DNA from: Rothia mucilaginosa
GTDB taxonomy: Bacteria; Actinomycetota; Actinomycetes; Actinomycetales; Micrococcaceae
NCBI RefSeq assembly: GCF_001548235.1
Contig: NZ_AP014938.1
Coordinates: 372,001-436,000 of the forward strand
DNA length: 64,000 nt
Direction of reading: 5' to 3'
Shown: positions 49,747 to 58,674 of the stretch, one piece after another
Layout of the letters: every line of letters begins with the position of its first letter
Position numbering within the stretch: the first letter of the stretch is position 1
Made by a program: the position numbers and the translations under genes
Notes under the pieces: generated by a model
The model's database searches: none
The model's input: only the letters and a program-made list of their open reading frames with translations
Told to the model about the DNA's origin: nothing

Positions 49747-50544
49747 TTACTTAGCTGCCTCTTCAGCCTGTGCAGCCTCGTGCTGCTCCAGGAGCTCGCG
49801 CTCCCAAGCTGCCATGGGCTCCTCAGCTGCTTCAGCCTTGCCGTTCTTCTTAGCGTTGCGCTCGATCAGGCCGGCTGCCACTGCGTCAGCAATCACGCGG
49901 GTGAGCAGGTTGACGGAGCGGATAGCGTCGTCGTTACCGGGAATCGGGAAAGCAACCTCGTCGGGGTCGCAGTTGGTGTCGAGGATAGCAACAACGGGGA
50001 TGCCCAGCTTCTGAGCCTCGTTAACTGCCAGGTGCTCCTTCTTGGTGTCAACAACCCACAGGAGGGAGGGAACCTTGGACAGGTTACGGATACCGCCGAG
50101 GGTCTTCTCGAGCTTCTCGAACTCGCGACGCATGAGGAGCAGTTCCTTCTTGGTGTAGCGAGAACCTGCTACATCGTCGAAGTCAATCTGCTCGAGTTCC
50201 TTCATGCGCTCGATGCTCTTGGAGATGGTGCTAAAGTTGGTCAGCATACCACCGAGCCAGCGGTGGTTCACGTAGGGCATGTTCACGCGGGTTGCCTGCT
50301 CAGCGATAACTTCCTGAGCCTGCTTCTTGGTACCCACGAACAGGATGTTGCCACCGTGTGCGACGGTCGACTTAACAGCCTCGTATGCCTTGTCGATGAA
50401 GGCGAGGGACTGCTGCAGGTCGATGATGTAGATGCCGTTGCGCTCGGTCAGGATGAAACGCTTCATCTTGGGGTTCCAACGGCGGGTCTGGTGACCGAAG
50501 TGAACGCCGGAGTCCAGCATTTCACGCATAGTTACGACGGGCAT
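49747..50544 (-). CDS. rpsB: 30S ribosomal protein S2
   Basis: A 265-residue 30S protein. The sequence runs in the standard order: [20 protein letters not shown], the IYIIDLQQS block, and [20 protein letters not shown]. An acidic variable tail ends it. GGAGACG precedes the ATG. It has a leader of about 260 nt if the TACAAT box at 50804-50809 is its -10. tsf follows after about 150 bp. Confidence 0.98.
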   Translation of the reverse strand: MPVVTMREMLDSGVHFGHQTRRWNPKMKRFILTERNGIYIIDLQQSLAFIDKAYEAVKSTVAHGGNILFVGTKKQAQEVIAEQATRVNMPYVNHRWLGGMLTNFSTISKSIERMKELEQIDFDDVAGSRYTKKELLLMRREFEKLEKTLGGIRNLSKVPSLLWVVDTKKEHLAVNEAQKLGIPVVAILDTNCDPDEVAFPIPGNDDAIRSVNLLTRVIADAVAAGLIERNAKKNGKAEAAEEPMAAWERELLEQHEAAQAEEAAK

Positions 50545-50803
50545 GTCGTCTCCTTTTTGGTGCCGCGCGGACCTCCCATTCGGGCTAGCCCAACGCGCGC
50601 ATAGTAGTTATCAGTTTTTCCTGGCGGCGGTTAGCGTTCACGGTTACCGTTTAGCTCAGGCCCTAACCACCCTGTGTGGGTGGACCGAAGGTCCCTTATC
50701 GGCTCCCCATTTGAGGATGCCGCTCACGCCGCGCGTCGTCAGTGAAGCTGTGCGGAATCCCTCGATGAGGGAGAATACCCGCGCAGGCACACTGCAATAC
50801 GAC

Positions 50804-50809
50804 ATTGTA
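50804..50809 (-). promoter_or_regulatory. Candidate rpsB -10 box
   Basis: TACAAT on the minus strand, about 255 nt before the rpsB ATG. No good -35 is seen at 16-18 bp. A long leader fits the known S2 autoregulation of rpsB-tsf transcripts in other bacteria, but that is inference. Confidence 0.35.
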
Positions 50810-50883
50810 CCGTATATTCCGCGATTAATCCGCCGGATTAGGGTTAAAACCTGCGCAGGCGCGGTGAGTGTGTGCAGGGGCAC

Positions 50884-50927
50884 TGTGGATAAAGGATTTT
50901 AAGGCGAAAACGGCGGGGTTATCCACA
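50884..50927. promoter_or_regulatory. Two perfect DnaA boxes in inverted orientation
   Basis: TGTGGATAA at 50884-50892 (reverse complement of the box) and TTATCCACA at 50919-50927 are exact matches to the 9-mer DnaA box, 26 bp apart. They sit just before the M23 gene. Confidence 0.7.
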
Positions 50928-50977
50928 ATTTTTCGTGAGGCGCTACGGGGCGAGGCAATTCGTGATGTGCTCAGAAG

Positions 50978-51673
50978 ATGAAGCAGAACATGAAGACATT
51001 AGCGACAACGCTACGGCGCACGATGCTGGTGGCGTGCTGCCTGCTGGGTGCACTTGTGATCTCGGGTGGGCAGGTCTGTTCAGGCTGGCTCAGTTTTACA
51101 GGCGGGGCAGGGTTTACTGACGGTGCCGCATCAAGTACACAAGTTCCCGGCAACGCGCACATTCCCCACACCGTTGAGCTCACCGCGAGCCGACTACGCT
51201 ACCGCTCCCCCACCGCCGAATCCAGACCGCGGGTGATCCGCCCCTTTGAGAAGCCCACCCAACGCTGGAGCGCGGGGCACCGCGGCGTAGACCTTGCCGT
51301 ACCCGTAAACGACCGGCGCGTCTACGCACCGGCACCCGGAAAAGTGGTTTTCAGCGGCACGGTCGTCAACCGCAAAGTACTGGTCATTGCGCATCCGGAT
51401 GGGCGACGCAGCACCTTCGAACCCATGGACGAAGCACTACCGGTCGGCACCACCGTTGCAGCCGGTGATGTCATCGGCACTGTCGCAGGAACGGCGAACG
51501 GCAACAGCGAGCGCCCCTACCGGCGATGCTCCACCCCCTGCCTGTACTGGGGTGTACGACAGGGAGGCGCCCGCGGGGACGGCAGCGGCAAGACCACCGA
51601 GTACGTCAACCCCATGAGCCTGCTGGGGTCGAAGAAACCTAGCATTCTGCTACCCGTGCCGGGCGGATATTAG
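50978..51673 (+). CDS. M23-family peptidase-like protein, probably degenerate active site
   Basis: A 231-residue secreted protein: basic start, one hydrophobic signal segment (about 15-32), a spacer, then an M23 domain (about 95-215). The first zinc motif is intact (H101 and D105 in GHRGVD). At the second motif, where relatives have His (CLHW), this protein has Tyr190 (CLYW). It probably lost zinc binding and may act as a non-catalytic cell-wall protein. An alternative ATG lies at 50990; neither start has a strong SD. Divergence from rpsB is the conserved arrangement. It is one of only two plus-strand genes in the window. Confidence 0.85.
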   Translation: MKQNMKTLATTLRRTMLVACCLLGALVISGGQVCSGWLSFTGGAGFTDGAASSTQVPGNAHIPHTVELTASRLRYRSPTAESRPRVIRPFEKPTQRWSAGHRGVDLAVPVNDRRVYAPAPGKVVFSGTVVNRKVLVIAHPDGRRSTFEPMDEALPVGTTVAAGDVIGTVAGTANGNSERPYRRCSTPCLYWGVRQGGARGDGSGKTTEYVNPMSLLGSKKPSILLPVPGGY

Positions 51674-51735
51674 GCGTGGGTACTGGTTATTAGGCGCGGG
51701 TATTAGCGCCGAGTATGAGCCGAACCAGATACAGC

Positions 51736-51774
51736 TGTGGCCCGTCACCTCCGGGGAAGGAGGCAACGGGCCAC
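51736..51774. terminator. Bidirectional terminator between convergent genes
   Basis: A TGTGGCCCGT / ACGGGCCACA stem extended by CCTCC/GGAGG around a GGGGAA loop. It lies between the plus-strand M23 gene and the minus-strand lipoprotein operon. Confidence 0.75.
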
Positions 51775-51824
51775 AGGAGCCAGCCTAAGTTGTGCCCACT
51801 AGCGTAGGTGCTAGAGGCAGCTAC

Positions 51825-54014
51825 TTACTGGAGGACGTCACCGTCATCAGCACCGAACTGGTTCGGCTGTACAGGCTGCTGAGCAGTCTGACCGGGCTGA
51901 ACCGGCTGCTCAGTCGGAGGGATATACGCGGGCATTGCCTTGGTCGGCTCGTTCTCGCCGTAGTTCACGCCGTGCTGCGGGGTGAACACCTGAGTCGGCG
52001 AATCATCCCCCGTAGCGTAGGCGGTGTTCTGCGCCGGGTAGCCCCCCTGTGCCTGGTAACCGGGCTGAGCGGCATAACCATTCTGAGTAGCGTAGCCGCC
52101 CTGTGCCTGGTAGCCGTTCTGTGCGTCAGCCTGGGTTGCGCCGTAACCGGTCGCAACACCCGCCGCCGCGCCCAGTGCCGCAGCCGAAGCGGCACGACGC
52201 TCACGACCCTTCGCGCGAGCCGCCGCAATCTTCTTGCGGAACAGGAAGAGCAGAACCAGGATGAGCAGCAGCAGACCCACAATAACCGCATCCACGATTA
52301 CGTCGGTCATGCTCAGACCGGACACCGGAACAGTCAACGCGTTACCGCTAAACACACCGTTCTCACTCTTGACGCTCAGCTCGCCACCATTGACGGTGAA
52401 CTGTACACCGGCACGCGCCAAATCATAGTTGAGGGTGTTCACCTTCTGCTGGTCCAGCGAGGAGAAGGTCGGTGCCTTGAAAGTGAGTTCGTAAGGAACA
52501 CGGTAGTAGTTACCCAGCTTCTGAACGAGCTTAATATCCGGCTTCAGAGTGTAGTCACTGCCGAAGGGGTGGTAGCCACCGGAGCGGGTGACGGTCACCT
52601 TCGATTCGGGCAGGTATTCATTCAGTCGCTGGTTGAACTCAGCTTCGTCTTTACCGCGAACCTTCACGCTCACGATGGTGGCGTCGCCGTCCTGGCGGAC
52701 CTCAGTCTCGTCATTGCTACCACCAGCAAAAGCATTCTTCAGAGCCTCTTCTGCACCAGCTACGTCAGAGCTCGGGAAGGAGTAGAGGAAACGTGCCTCC
52801 ATGGAACCGTCCAGGCCCAGGGAAGTAGCCACCTTCATGCCCTTCATAGCCACCTGCTGCGAAAGGTAACGGCTCAGGTGAAGGACGCTCTTCGAAGAGG
52901 AAGAGCCAGAGTTGCCGGTGTTATCAACCTGATAGCTGTGGTCGGAGCTGTCCTTCAGGATGACTTCCAGGCCGTCGCCTTCCGGAGAACACAGCAGCGA
53001 GCAGTCCAGCACGCCCTTCATGGTCTTACGCACATAGAAGGTCTTCGACTCTTCCTTGACCTCTCGGGTGTAGCTCAAATCGGTGGTACCTGCACCCAGC
53101 AGCTTCTTCAGCTTAGTGTTCAGGTCGTCCAGGGAGGATGCGCTGAAGGTCAGGGTACGACCCACTTCTTCCTTCGCCGCACTGGTAGAAGCAGATGGAG
53201 CCATGTAGGTTGCCTGGGAAGACTCCAGACCCTTCTTCAGCTCGGAGCCTTCAGGCTTGACCTGGTTCAGGTAGGCGTCGATCGCAGCAGCGGTCTCCGA
53301 GTTCATGATGTCCTTCGCTACGAAGGAGGCAGTAGCAGAGTAGCCACCGTCCTTTTCCTGAAGCTCAAGAACCATCGCCTTGAATCCACGGTCCTGCACG
53401 TCCTTCGCAGAGATAGTGGAACCGCCGGAATTCTTTACTTCCTTCTCGCCAAACTTCACAGTGGTTTCGCTGCCGCTGCTGTTGAACACACTGTTCTTGT
53501 TGGAGGATTCAATCACGCCATCAACAACAAGAGCTTCGGGGACCCAATCCAGCAGCTCCTTCGAGCTGAAGTTTTCCTTCACCTGGATACCCTGCACCAG
53601 GCCCTGCTCGGTATTGAGAATAGTGACGGTAGGCTCGGTCTTGGAACCAGCAGCCTTCAGGATAGAAGCAACCTTGTTACGGTACTCATCCACAGAGGAG
53701 AAGGGAATGGTGAAGGTCGCACGTGCCTTGTCACCCTCAGACTGAATACCACCGTATTCCAGGCCCTCGGGCAGGTGCTTACGCACGGACGCATCCAGAG
53801 CCTCCGAACCGCCCCTAATCTTGTCCTTGTTGTCCTTGAGGTTAAAGGAAACCTGCATGGTACGGGTGCCCTTCTCGGCACTCTCAAGGCCCAGCTGAGT
53901 CTCAATCTTCGCACCGCAGGCACTTAGAATCAGGGCGGCAATGGTCAGCAGAACCGCCAGGAACATCCAGCGCTGACGAGTCGGCGCGCTCGGGGCGTGA
54001 GTCATCGCGTGCAT
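51825..54014 (-). CDS. Large lipoprotein with C-terminal helix and Q/Y-rich tail, function unknown
   Basis: A 729-residue protein that I cannot assign. It begins with a signal peptide and lipobox LILSAC (Cys33). A large extracellular part (about 40-560) seems to contain two or three beta-rich repeats (IPFSSVDEYRNK and FPSSDVAGAEEAL have similar settings). One strong helix lies at about 568-590, then RKKIAAARAKGRERR and a cytosolic tail of about 140 residues with YQAQGGY/ATQNGY/AAQPGY repeats. It is therefore predicted to be anchored at both ends. Its ATG is one base after the upstream stop, with GGGAG before it. It forms an operon with the 359-residue membrane protein. Confidence 0.85.
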   Translation of the reverse strand: MHAMTHAPSAPTRQRWMFLAVLLTIAALILSACGAKIETQLGLESAEKGTRTMQVSFNLKDNKDKIRGGSEALDASVRKHLPEGLEYGGIQSEGDKARATFTIPFSSVDEYRNKVASILKAAGSKTEPTVTILNTEQGLVQGIQVKENFSSKELLDWVPEALVVDGVIESSNKNSVFNSSGSETTVKFGEKEVKNSGGSTISAKDVQDRGFKAMVLELQEKDGGYSATASFVAKDIMNSETAAAIDAYLNQVKPEGSELKKGLESSQATYMAPSASTSAAKEEVGRTLTFSASSLDDLNTKLKKLLGAGTTDLSYTREVKEESKTFYVRKTMKGVLDCSLLCSPEGDGLEVILKDSSDHSYQVDNTGNSGSSSSKSVLHLSRYLSQQVAMKGMKVATSLGLDGSMEARFLYSFPSSDVAGAEEALKNAFAGGSNDETEVRQDGDATIVSVKVRGKDEAEFNQRLNEYLPESKVTVTRSGGYHPFGSDYTLKPDIKLVQKLGNYYRVPYELTFKAPTFSSLDQQKVNTLNYDLARAGVQFTVNGGELSVKSENGVFSGNALTVPVSGLSMTDVIVDAVIVGLLLLILVLLFLFRKKIAAARAKGRERRAASAAALGAAAGVATGYGATQADAQNGYQAQGGYATQNGYAAQPGYQAQGGYPAQNTAYATGDDSPTQVFTPQHGVNYGENEPTKAMPAYIPPTEQPVQPGQTAQQPVQPNQFGADDGDVLQ

Positions 54015-54015
54015 A

Positions 54016-55095
54016 CTAGGCTCCCATCAGGCGAATAGCCACGTAGTAAACAATCATGGAGGCAAAAACCCACGCAGTGCTCAACGCTGCATGCATAATA
54101 ATCGGGGACTTCGCGAAACGACCCAGACGGTTCAGGCCCAGGTAGGTGAGCGCCTCGCCCGAGAACACGGCGAAAGCAAGCCCCAGGCCCATGAGCATGG
54201 TCAGGAAGGACGCACCGTCACCGCTACGGCTGAGGGTCATGAAGAACACGAGCAAGTTCAGCAGCAGGAACGAAGGAATCAGCGCCAAAGAAGACACCGA
54301 CACCGCGTGCATACTCGCGGTGAAAGACGCCGGAGCCTTGCCGATACGCGCGGTCAGTTGCAGCTGCACACCGCGCAGAACCTGCACACCGAAGATGGCG
54401 AGAGCCATCAGCACGTACGCCAGAATCATGCGTCCGGTCGGCACGGCCTGCGAGGCGTAGGCGCCACCGTAGGCACCGCCTCGACCGTACATATAGCCCA
54501 TCATGGACATCGCGACAGTGGCAGCCAGGATAACCAGCCGGCTGAAGAAGAAAGCGCCCACCAGCGACTGCAGAGTCGTGGGAACAATCCAACCCCACGC
54601 ACCTGCGGAAGAGATGCGGGCGTGCGCGGTCGCCGGGTTGCTGGAGAAAACATCCAGGAACGCGTTCCAGGTAGCCCCCAGCGCCTTCACTGCCGGATGC
54701 GGTGCGCTCGGCGCATAGGTTGCCTGGCCGGGCTGACCGGGCTGCGCGGCCCCAGGCTGAGCAGTACCGGGCTGGGGTGCGGCGGCGGGCTGACCGGGCT
54801 GTGCGGGGGTTGCCTGAGCCTCAGAATTCGGCTGTGCATTAGCGTTTGCCTGAGCGGGCTGGGGTGCCTGCTGAGGCTGAACAGGCTGCTGCGGTGCTAC
54901 CGGTGCGGCAGGCTGAGCAACATTACCCTGCTGGCTCGGCTGCACGGGCTGGCTCGGCTGGGCAGCCTGAGCTGCATTACCCGGCTGAGCAGCCTGACCC
55001 GGAAGCGAAGCATCCTGCGCGGGATGCGCGCCAGCATCGTAGCCGTAGCCGCCGGCTGCACCCTGCGACGGGTTGTTGGGAGTGTTCTCCGACAT
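54016..55095 (-). CDS. Membrane protein with long A/P/Q-rich N terminus (Yip1-like fold possible)
   Basis: A 359-residue protein. Residues about 1-150 are low-complexity (PAQ, QPG and AQP repeats), with an early GGYGYD patch. The rest has five hydrophobic helices; a Gly/Tyr-rich loop (MGYMYGRGGAYGGAY) lies between the first and second. The hydrophobic pattern is like Yip1-domain membrane proteins, but no clear signature is seen. ATG 55095 with GAGAGGATC is preferred over the longer frame. It is co-transcribed with the large lipoprotein, whose cytosolic tail has a similar low-complexity style. Confidence 0.82.
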   Translation of the reverse strand: MSENTPNNPSQGAAGGYGYDAGAHPAQDASLPGQAAQPGNAAQAAQPSQPVQPSQQGNVAQPAAPVAPQQPVQPQQAPQPAQANANAQPNSEAQATPAQPGQPAAAPQPGTAQPGAAQPGQPGQATYAPSAPHPAVKALGATWNAFLDVFSSNPATAHARISSAGAWGWIVPTTLQSLVGAFFFSRLVILAATVAMSMMGYMYGRGGAYGGAYASQAVPTGRMILAYVLMALAIFGVQVLRGVQLQLTARIGKAPASFTASMHAVSVSSLALIPSFLLLNLLVFFMTLSRSGDGASFLTMLMGLGLAFAVFSGEALTYLGLNRLGRFAKSPIIMHAALSTAWVFASMIVYYVAIRLMGA

Positions 55096-55319
55096 TGAGA
55101 TCCTCTCGTATGGTGTGTGGATGCAACACCTACCGGCTGAATCGGCATCTACCGGCGGCATCACACTGTCTTTCGTGACAAGACTCTTCAACCCTACAGT
55201 ATTGAACGCTATGATGCGTCTTCGTTCGTCATTTACTCATTTTCATCACCGTTGATGCATTCCATGAACAAAAATAGGCACCCTGAGTGCACGACAAAAG
55301 AGCACGAAAAGAGGGCACG

Positions 55320-55365
55320 AAAAAGCCCCGCCCGCCGACAAGTGGGTGAAGTCGACGGGCGGGGC
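55320..55365 (-). terminator. Terminator after the CAU tRNA
   Basis: A GCCCCGCCCG-CGAC stem of about 15 pairs with one mismatch, followed by TTTTT on the minus strand. It begins two bases after the tRNA 3' end. Confidence 0.9.
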
Positions 55366-55367
55366 CG

Positions 55368-55441
<74 letters not shown>

Positions 55442-55555
55442 ATCCGGTGCAGTGACGGCACGCAATGGGCGCCAGCACCATCCTCTAGAGTACCTGAACG
55501 GCGACTGAGAACGAAAAACGCTCTCTCCTACTCAACGCTCAGAATCTAGAGAAGC

Positions 55556-56761
55556 TTAGCGGCGCGAATCCAGGTAACGCTGGTACGGAGCATCACTCAC
55601 GTACAGTTCCTCGAAGGTGCGCCAGGTGTTCTCAGCGCTGTGGAAGCCCACGATGCGGCGGGACTCGCGGCCCATCTGCTCACGCTCAGCGGCGGGCAGG
55701 GAGAGCACCGCCTCCAGCTTCTTCGCCAAATCCTGAGCGTTATTGGGTTCGAAGAGGTAGCCGTTCACGCCATCCTCCACCAGGTGCGGCAGAGCCAGCG
55801 CGTTCGCAAGCACCACGGGGGTGGAGGCGCTCATCGCCTCCAGGGAAACCAGGGACTGCAGCTCGGCGGTACCGGGCTGGCAGAACACGTCAGCCATCTG
55901 GTACACCTCGGGCAGATGCTCATCCGGAACGAAGCCACGGAAAATCACGCGGTCGGACACGCCGCAATCGTGCGCTTTCTGCTCAAGAGCTTCACGCAGC
56001 TCACCGCCACCGGCGATATCCAGCACCACGTGCTCGAGAGTGTCGGGCAGCAGGGAGAGCGCCTCGATGAGCACGTCCACGTTCTTCTCTTCGGCAAGGC
56101 GACCCACGAAGGCAATACGCAGCTCACCGGGAACCTTGCCAGCGTCAGCGCCCTCAGCCAGCTCGTAGTCGCTGATCTCAATACCGTTAGAAACCGGCAT
56201 AACGGGGCGGTCAAAATGGCCCAGGTCGCGCATCGCATCCGCACCGATCTGGGTGGGGGTGGTAACGACCGCAGTCTTGGAGAAGCAGAAACGCATGTCC
56301 TTCCAGGTGACCTTCTCAATCACGCGCTTCACAGGAGCGGGGAAAGGCAGGAACGGGTCAAGGTTCGCCGGCATGAAGTGGTTCGTTGCGATAACGCGGA
56401 TACCGCGGCGCTTCGCCTGGAAGATGAGGGCACGGCCAATAATGTAGTGGCACTGCACGTGCACCACGTCCGGGCGGACCTCGTCAAGGATTGCACCAAC
56501 CTCGGACCAGATCTCCCAGGGCACGCAGATGCGGTTCGTCTCGTGGGTCGGAGGCAGGTGCGAGCGCAGGCGGTGCTCCACGATGCCACTCTCTACTTCG
56601 GTGCGGTAGCTGGGGCCGGGGATGGGGCTGGCGGCGACCACGTGCACGGAGTGACCTCGCTTGAGCATGGAGGTGGCGAGGCGGTGACCGAATTGTGCTG
56701 CACCGTTGATGTCCGGCGGGTAGGTTTCTGCGCCAATCAGAATCGTCTTTGCCTGTTCCAT
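55556..56761 (-). CDS. GT4-family glycosyltransferase
   Basis: A 401-residue GT-B enzyme. The N-terminal half has GAETYPPDINGAAQFGHRLA and a DVVHVQCHYIIGRA strand; the C-terminal half has the nucleotide-sugar-binding region IAFVGRLAEEKNVDVLIEAL and the late SLEAMSASTPVV, with E acting in the E-x7-E type motif. The sugar donor and acceptor are not determinable; related proteins build membrane or wall glycolipids. ATG 56761 with GAGGAG is preferred over the frame to 56776. It stands alone between tRNA and holin genes. Confidence 0.88.
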   Translation of the reverse strand: MEQAKTILIGAETYPPDINGAAQFGHRLATSMLKRGHSVHVVAASPIPGPSYRTEVESGIVEHRLRSHLPPTHETNRICVPWEIWSEVGAILDEVRPDVVHVQCHYIIGRALIFQAKRRGIRVIATNHFMPANLDPFLPFPAPVKRVIEKVTWKDMRFCFSKTAVVTTPTQIGADAMRDLGHFDRPVMPVSNGIEISDYELAEGADAGKVPGELRIAFVGRLAEEKNVDVLIEALSLLPDTLEHVVLDIAGGGELREALEQKAHDCGVSDRVIFRGFVPDEHLPEVYQMADVFCQPGTAELQSLVSLEAMSASTPVVLANALALPHLVEDGVNGYLFEPNNAQDLAKKLEAVLSLPAAEREQMGRESRRIVGFHSAENTWRTFEELYVSDAPYQRYLDSRR

Positions 56762-57088
56762 GACGGGGCTCCTCATCGGGGTGTAGTGTGTCGGTGACTT
56801 TGGGGTTTCGGGTGCGACGGTGCGCCGCTTCTACCTCTGTCTGCCGCGTGCACCGGGTGGGTCCAGTACGTACAGCACTTGTCTATTCTACCTGTGAGCT
56901 GCGTCCTTCTCCGACTTGAGGCGGGCGGCTTTGGCTGGGAGTTACCTCTAAACCAACCGTTGAGACAGACGCCCGGAACCTGCCCGTAGACGCACAAACG
57001 CCCCGATACAAGTATCGGGGCGTTTGGACGCTTGGCGTTAAACCTGTGCGCCGGCTTTAGCGGCGACTGGGTTTATGGTGTACCGGGT
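56762..57088. other. Glycosyltransferase-holin intergenic region
   Basis: A 327-bp gap with no supported gene. It contains the holin terminator at 56995-57026 and presumably the glycosyltransferase promoter. Degenerate small repeats of the form GGCTTTAGCGGCGAC / GGGTTTAGCGGCGTAC flank the holin 3' end at about 57053-57105. Confidence 0.55.
56995..57026. terminator. Terminator after the holin-like gene
   Basis: A perfect 15-bp stem (CAAACGCCCCGATAC with its complement) around a 2-nt loop, 62 bp after the stop codon. Confidence 0.85.
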
Positions 57089-57961
57089 TTAGCGGCGTAC
57101 CAGGCGGTTCAGGAAGTGCAGGACGGTTGCAATGGATGCGCCCAGTGCTGCGAAGGACTTCCAGCGTGCCTGCAGAACCTCGGGCTTGCGCACGTTCTCT
57201 GCCAGGCCGCGGCCGGTAGCTGCTGCACCTGCGGCAACCTCGGAGGGCACTGCCTTGAGAGCATCCAGAGCCTGCTGGGTGTTGTTCTGAACGTCGCCGG
57301 TGTAGGACTGCAGGTCGTCGCGCAGGGCTGCCAGGTGCTGGCGGCGTTCTGCGGTGCGCTGCTTGAGCTCTTCGAAGGTCGGCGGCTTGGGCTCTTCCTC
57401 ACCGCGTGCCTTGCGCTCTTCAGCTTCCTGACGTGCGCGTTCTGCTGCTTCTTCAGCTTCCTTAGCCTTCTGCTCTGCACGCTCTGCCTGTTCCTTCTTC
57501 AGGCGCTCAGCGGACATGGCGGTACCTTCCTTGAGTACGCCGAGGTCGAAGAGCAGACCGAAGATTGCGGATTCGGGCTTGAACGGCAGCTGTGCCTTGA
57601 CCTTCTTCAGACCGACCAGGGCGCAAATTGCCAGGACGATGAGGAAGATGAGGGCGAAGACCAGCGCGGATGCCCAGTAGGGCATGACGGTGCCGAGGCC
57701 GAGGATTGCTGCGGCGACCAGCGCAATGATCAGGAACAGACCGAAGACTGCTGCGACGCCGAAGAAGGCTGCGCCCTTACCAACGGCGATACCCTTGGTC
57801 TTCAGCTCGTGCTTTGCAATCTGGATTTCGTCCTTGACCTGGCTGGGTCCGAGGGTCTTGAAGGTTTTGCCAGCGTCGATGATGTTCGCGACGCCGGACT
57901 TAATCCCGCTGATGCCAGCAAAGAAACGCTTGGGTGCCTTGGGATTAGTAGTAGTGGTCAT
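57089..57961 (-). CDS. Phage-holin-family (actinobacterial holin-X type) membrane protein
   Basis: A 290-residue protein: a short N terminus, a soluble part with KDEIQIAKHELKTKGIAVG (about 45-63), two hydrophobic helices (about 66-115), then a long Lys/Glu/Ala/Arg-rich coiled coil (about 150-205) and a C-terminal segment. The name comes from the Actinobacterial holin-X family, but there is no prophage around it and the protein is probably a housekeeping membrane-shaping protein. ATG 57961 has GGAGAGG upstream. It has its own terminator. Confidence 0.84.
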   Translation of the reverse strand: MTTTTNPKAPKRFFAGISGIKSGVANIIDAGKTFKTLGPSQVKDEIQIAKHELKTKGIAVGKGAAFFGVAAVFGLFLIIALVAAAILGLGTVMPYWASALVFALIFLIVLAICALVGLKKVKAQLPFKPESAIFGLLFDLGVLKEGTAMSAERLKKEQAERAEQKAKEAEEAAERARQEAEERKARGEEEPKPPTFEELKQRTAERRQHLAALRDDLQSYTGDVQNNTQQALDALKAVPSEVAAGAAATGRGLAENVRKPEVLQARWKSFAALGASIATVLHFLNRLVRR

Positions 57962-58289
57962 GACCACCTCTCCGTGACGTGTTTTTGGAGGCTTCTTTTT
58001 CGCACTCCACCTCCTATAGTTTAGCCCCTTATGATACCTCCGCGTGACCGTTTGGGTGGGGGTTTGCGCTATCTCTTCAGGTATTTTCGACTTTCTGGAG
58101 GCTACATTGAGCTGCAGGCGTAGCTTTCTGGGTTTGGTTGCGCCTGTGGATTTGCTCTGGAGTAGGCGTAAGAGGATGCCGATGCGCCGCTCCCCCGCTA
58201 CGCGCCGAGTGGGCGTGTGGTTGATGTGGGTAAGGAACTTCTCTGTGCGTTAGACTTCACATTTTTGCAGGGTACATTTTTGCAGGATG

Positions 58290-58628
58290 AAGTATCTTTG
58301 CCTCGCCGGGGGCGTAAGCCCGAGGAGTTACTCATTCACGACTTGGAGAGAACGTTCCGACTGGACTCGACACAGCGGGGTAACGGTTTTTCCGAGCGCG
58401 AGAGGAAGTAAAAACCGTTACCCCGCCGAGGGCGCAAGCCCGAGGGCCTGGAGGGAGCGCCCCAGCGCCTGCGTAGGGCGGAGTGGTTACTGGTTCACGA
58501 CTTAGAGGGAACGTTCCGACTGGACTCGCCTAGCGAGGCGAAGATTTTCCGAGCGCGCGAGGAACCAAAAATCTTTGCCTCGCCGAGGGCGTAAGCCCGA
58601 GGGGTTACTGGTTCGAGCCAGAGGAACG
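58290..58628. repeat. Tandem array of ~160-bp hairpin units
   Basis: Two long units plus partial ends, with matching points 159 bp apart (GTTACTCATTCACGACTT at 58327 and GTTACTGGTTCACGACTT at 58486). Each has a GGGCG(T/C)AAGCCC mini-hairpin and one large stem. The first stem (GCGGGGTAACGG arms) and the second (GCGAGGCGAAGA arms) differ in sequence but both pair. Confidence 0.85.
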
Positions 58629-58629
58629 T

Positions 58630-58674
58630 ATATAGCAAGAGCCCCGGAACTTCGTTCCGGGGCTCTTGCTATAT
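58630..58674 (-). terminator. Perfect 21-bp hairpin after tRNA-Asn
   Basis: A perfect 21-bp stem with a 3-nt loop starts 4 bases after the tRNA 3' end on the minus strand. It has no U-tract, so it could be a terminator or a processing signal for the tRNA precursor. Confidence 0.85.

Larger units (their letters stand above)
50545..50977. other. Divergent intergenic region rpsB / M23 peptidase
   Basis: A 433-bp region that must drive rpsB leftwards and the M23 gene rightwards. The rpsB leader part has a GGACCGAAGGTCC hairpin (50681-50693) next to a CCACCC/GGGTGG hairpin (50668-50684). Two perfect DnaA boxes lie at 50884-50892 and 50919-50927. No gene is supported here. Confidence 0.65.

Noticed and set aside
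51792..53927. Plus-strand open frame of 711 codons opposite the large lipoprotein gene
   Set aside because: The minus-strand frame has signal peptide, lipobox, helix and SD; the plus frame has none of these.
57089..57961. Holin-like gene as part of a prophage lysis module
   Set aside because: No endolysin, structural or integrase genes surround it; the family is common on actinobacterial chromosomes.
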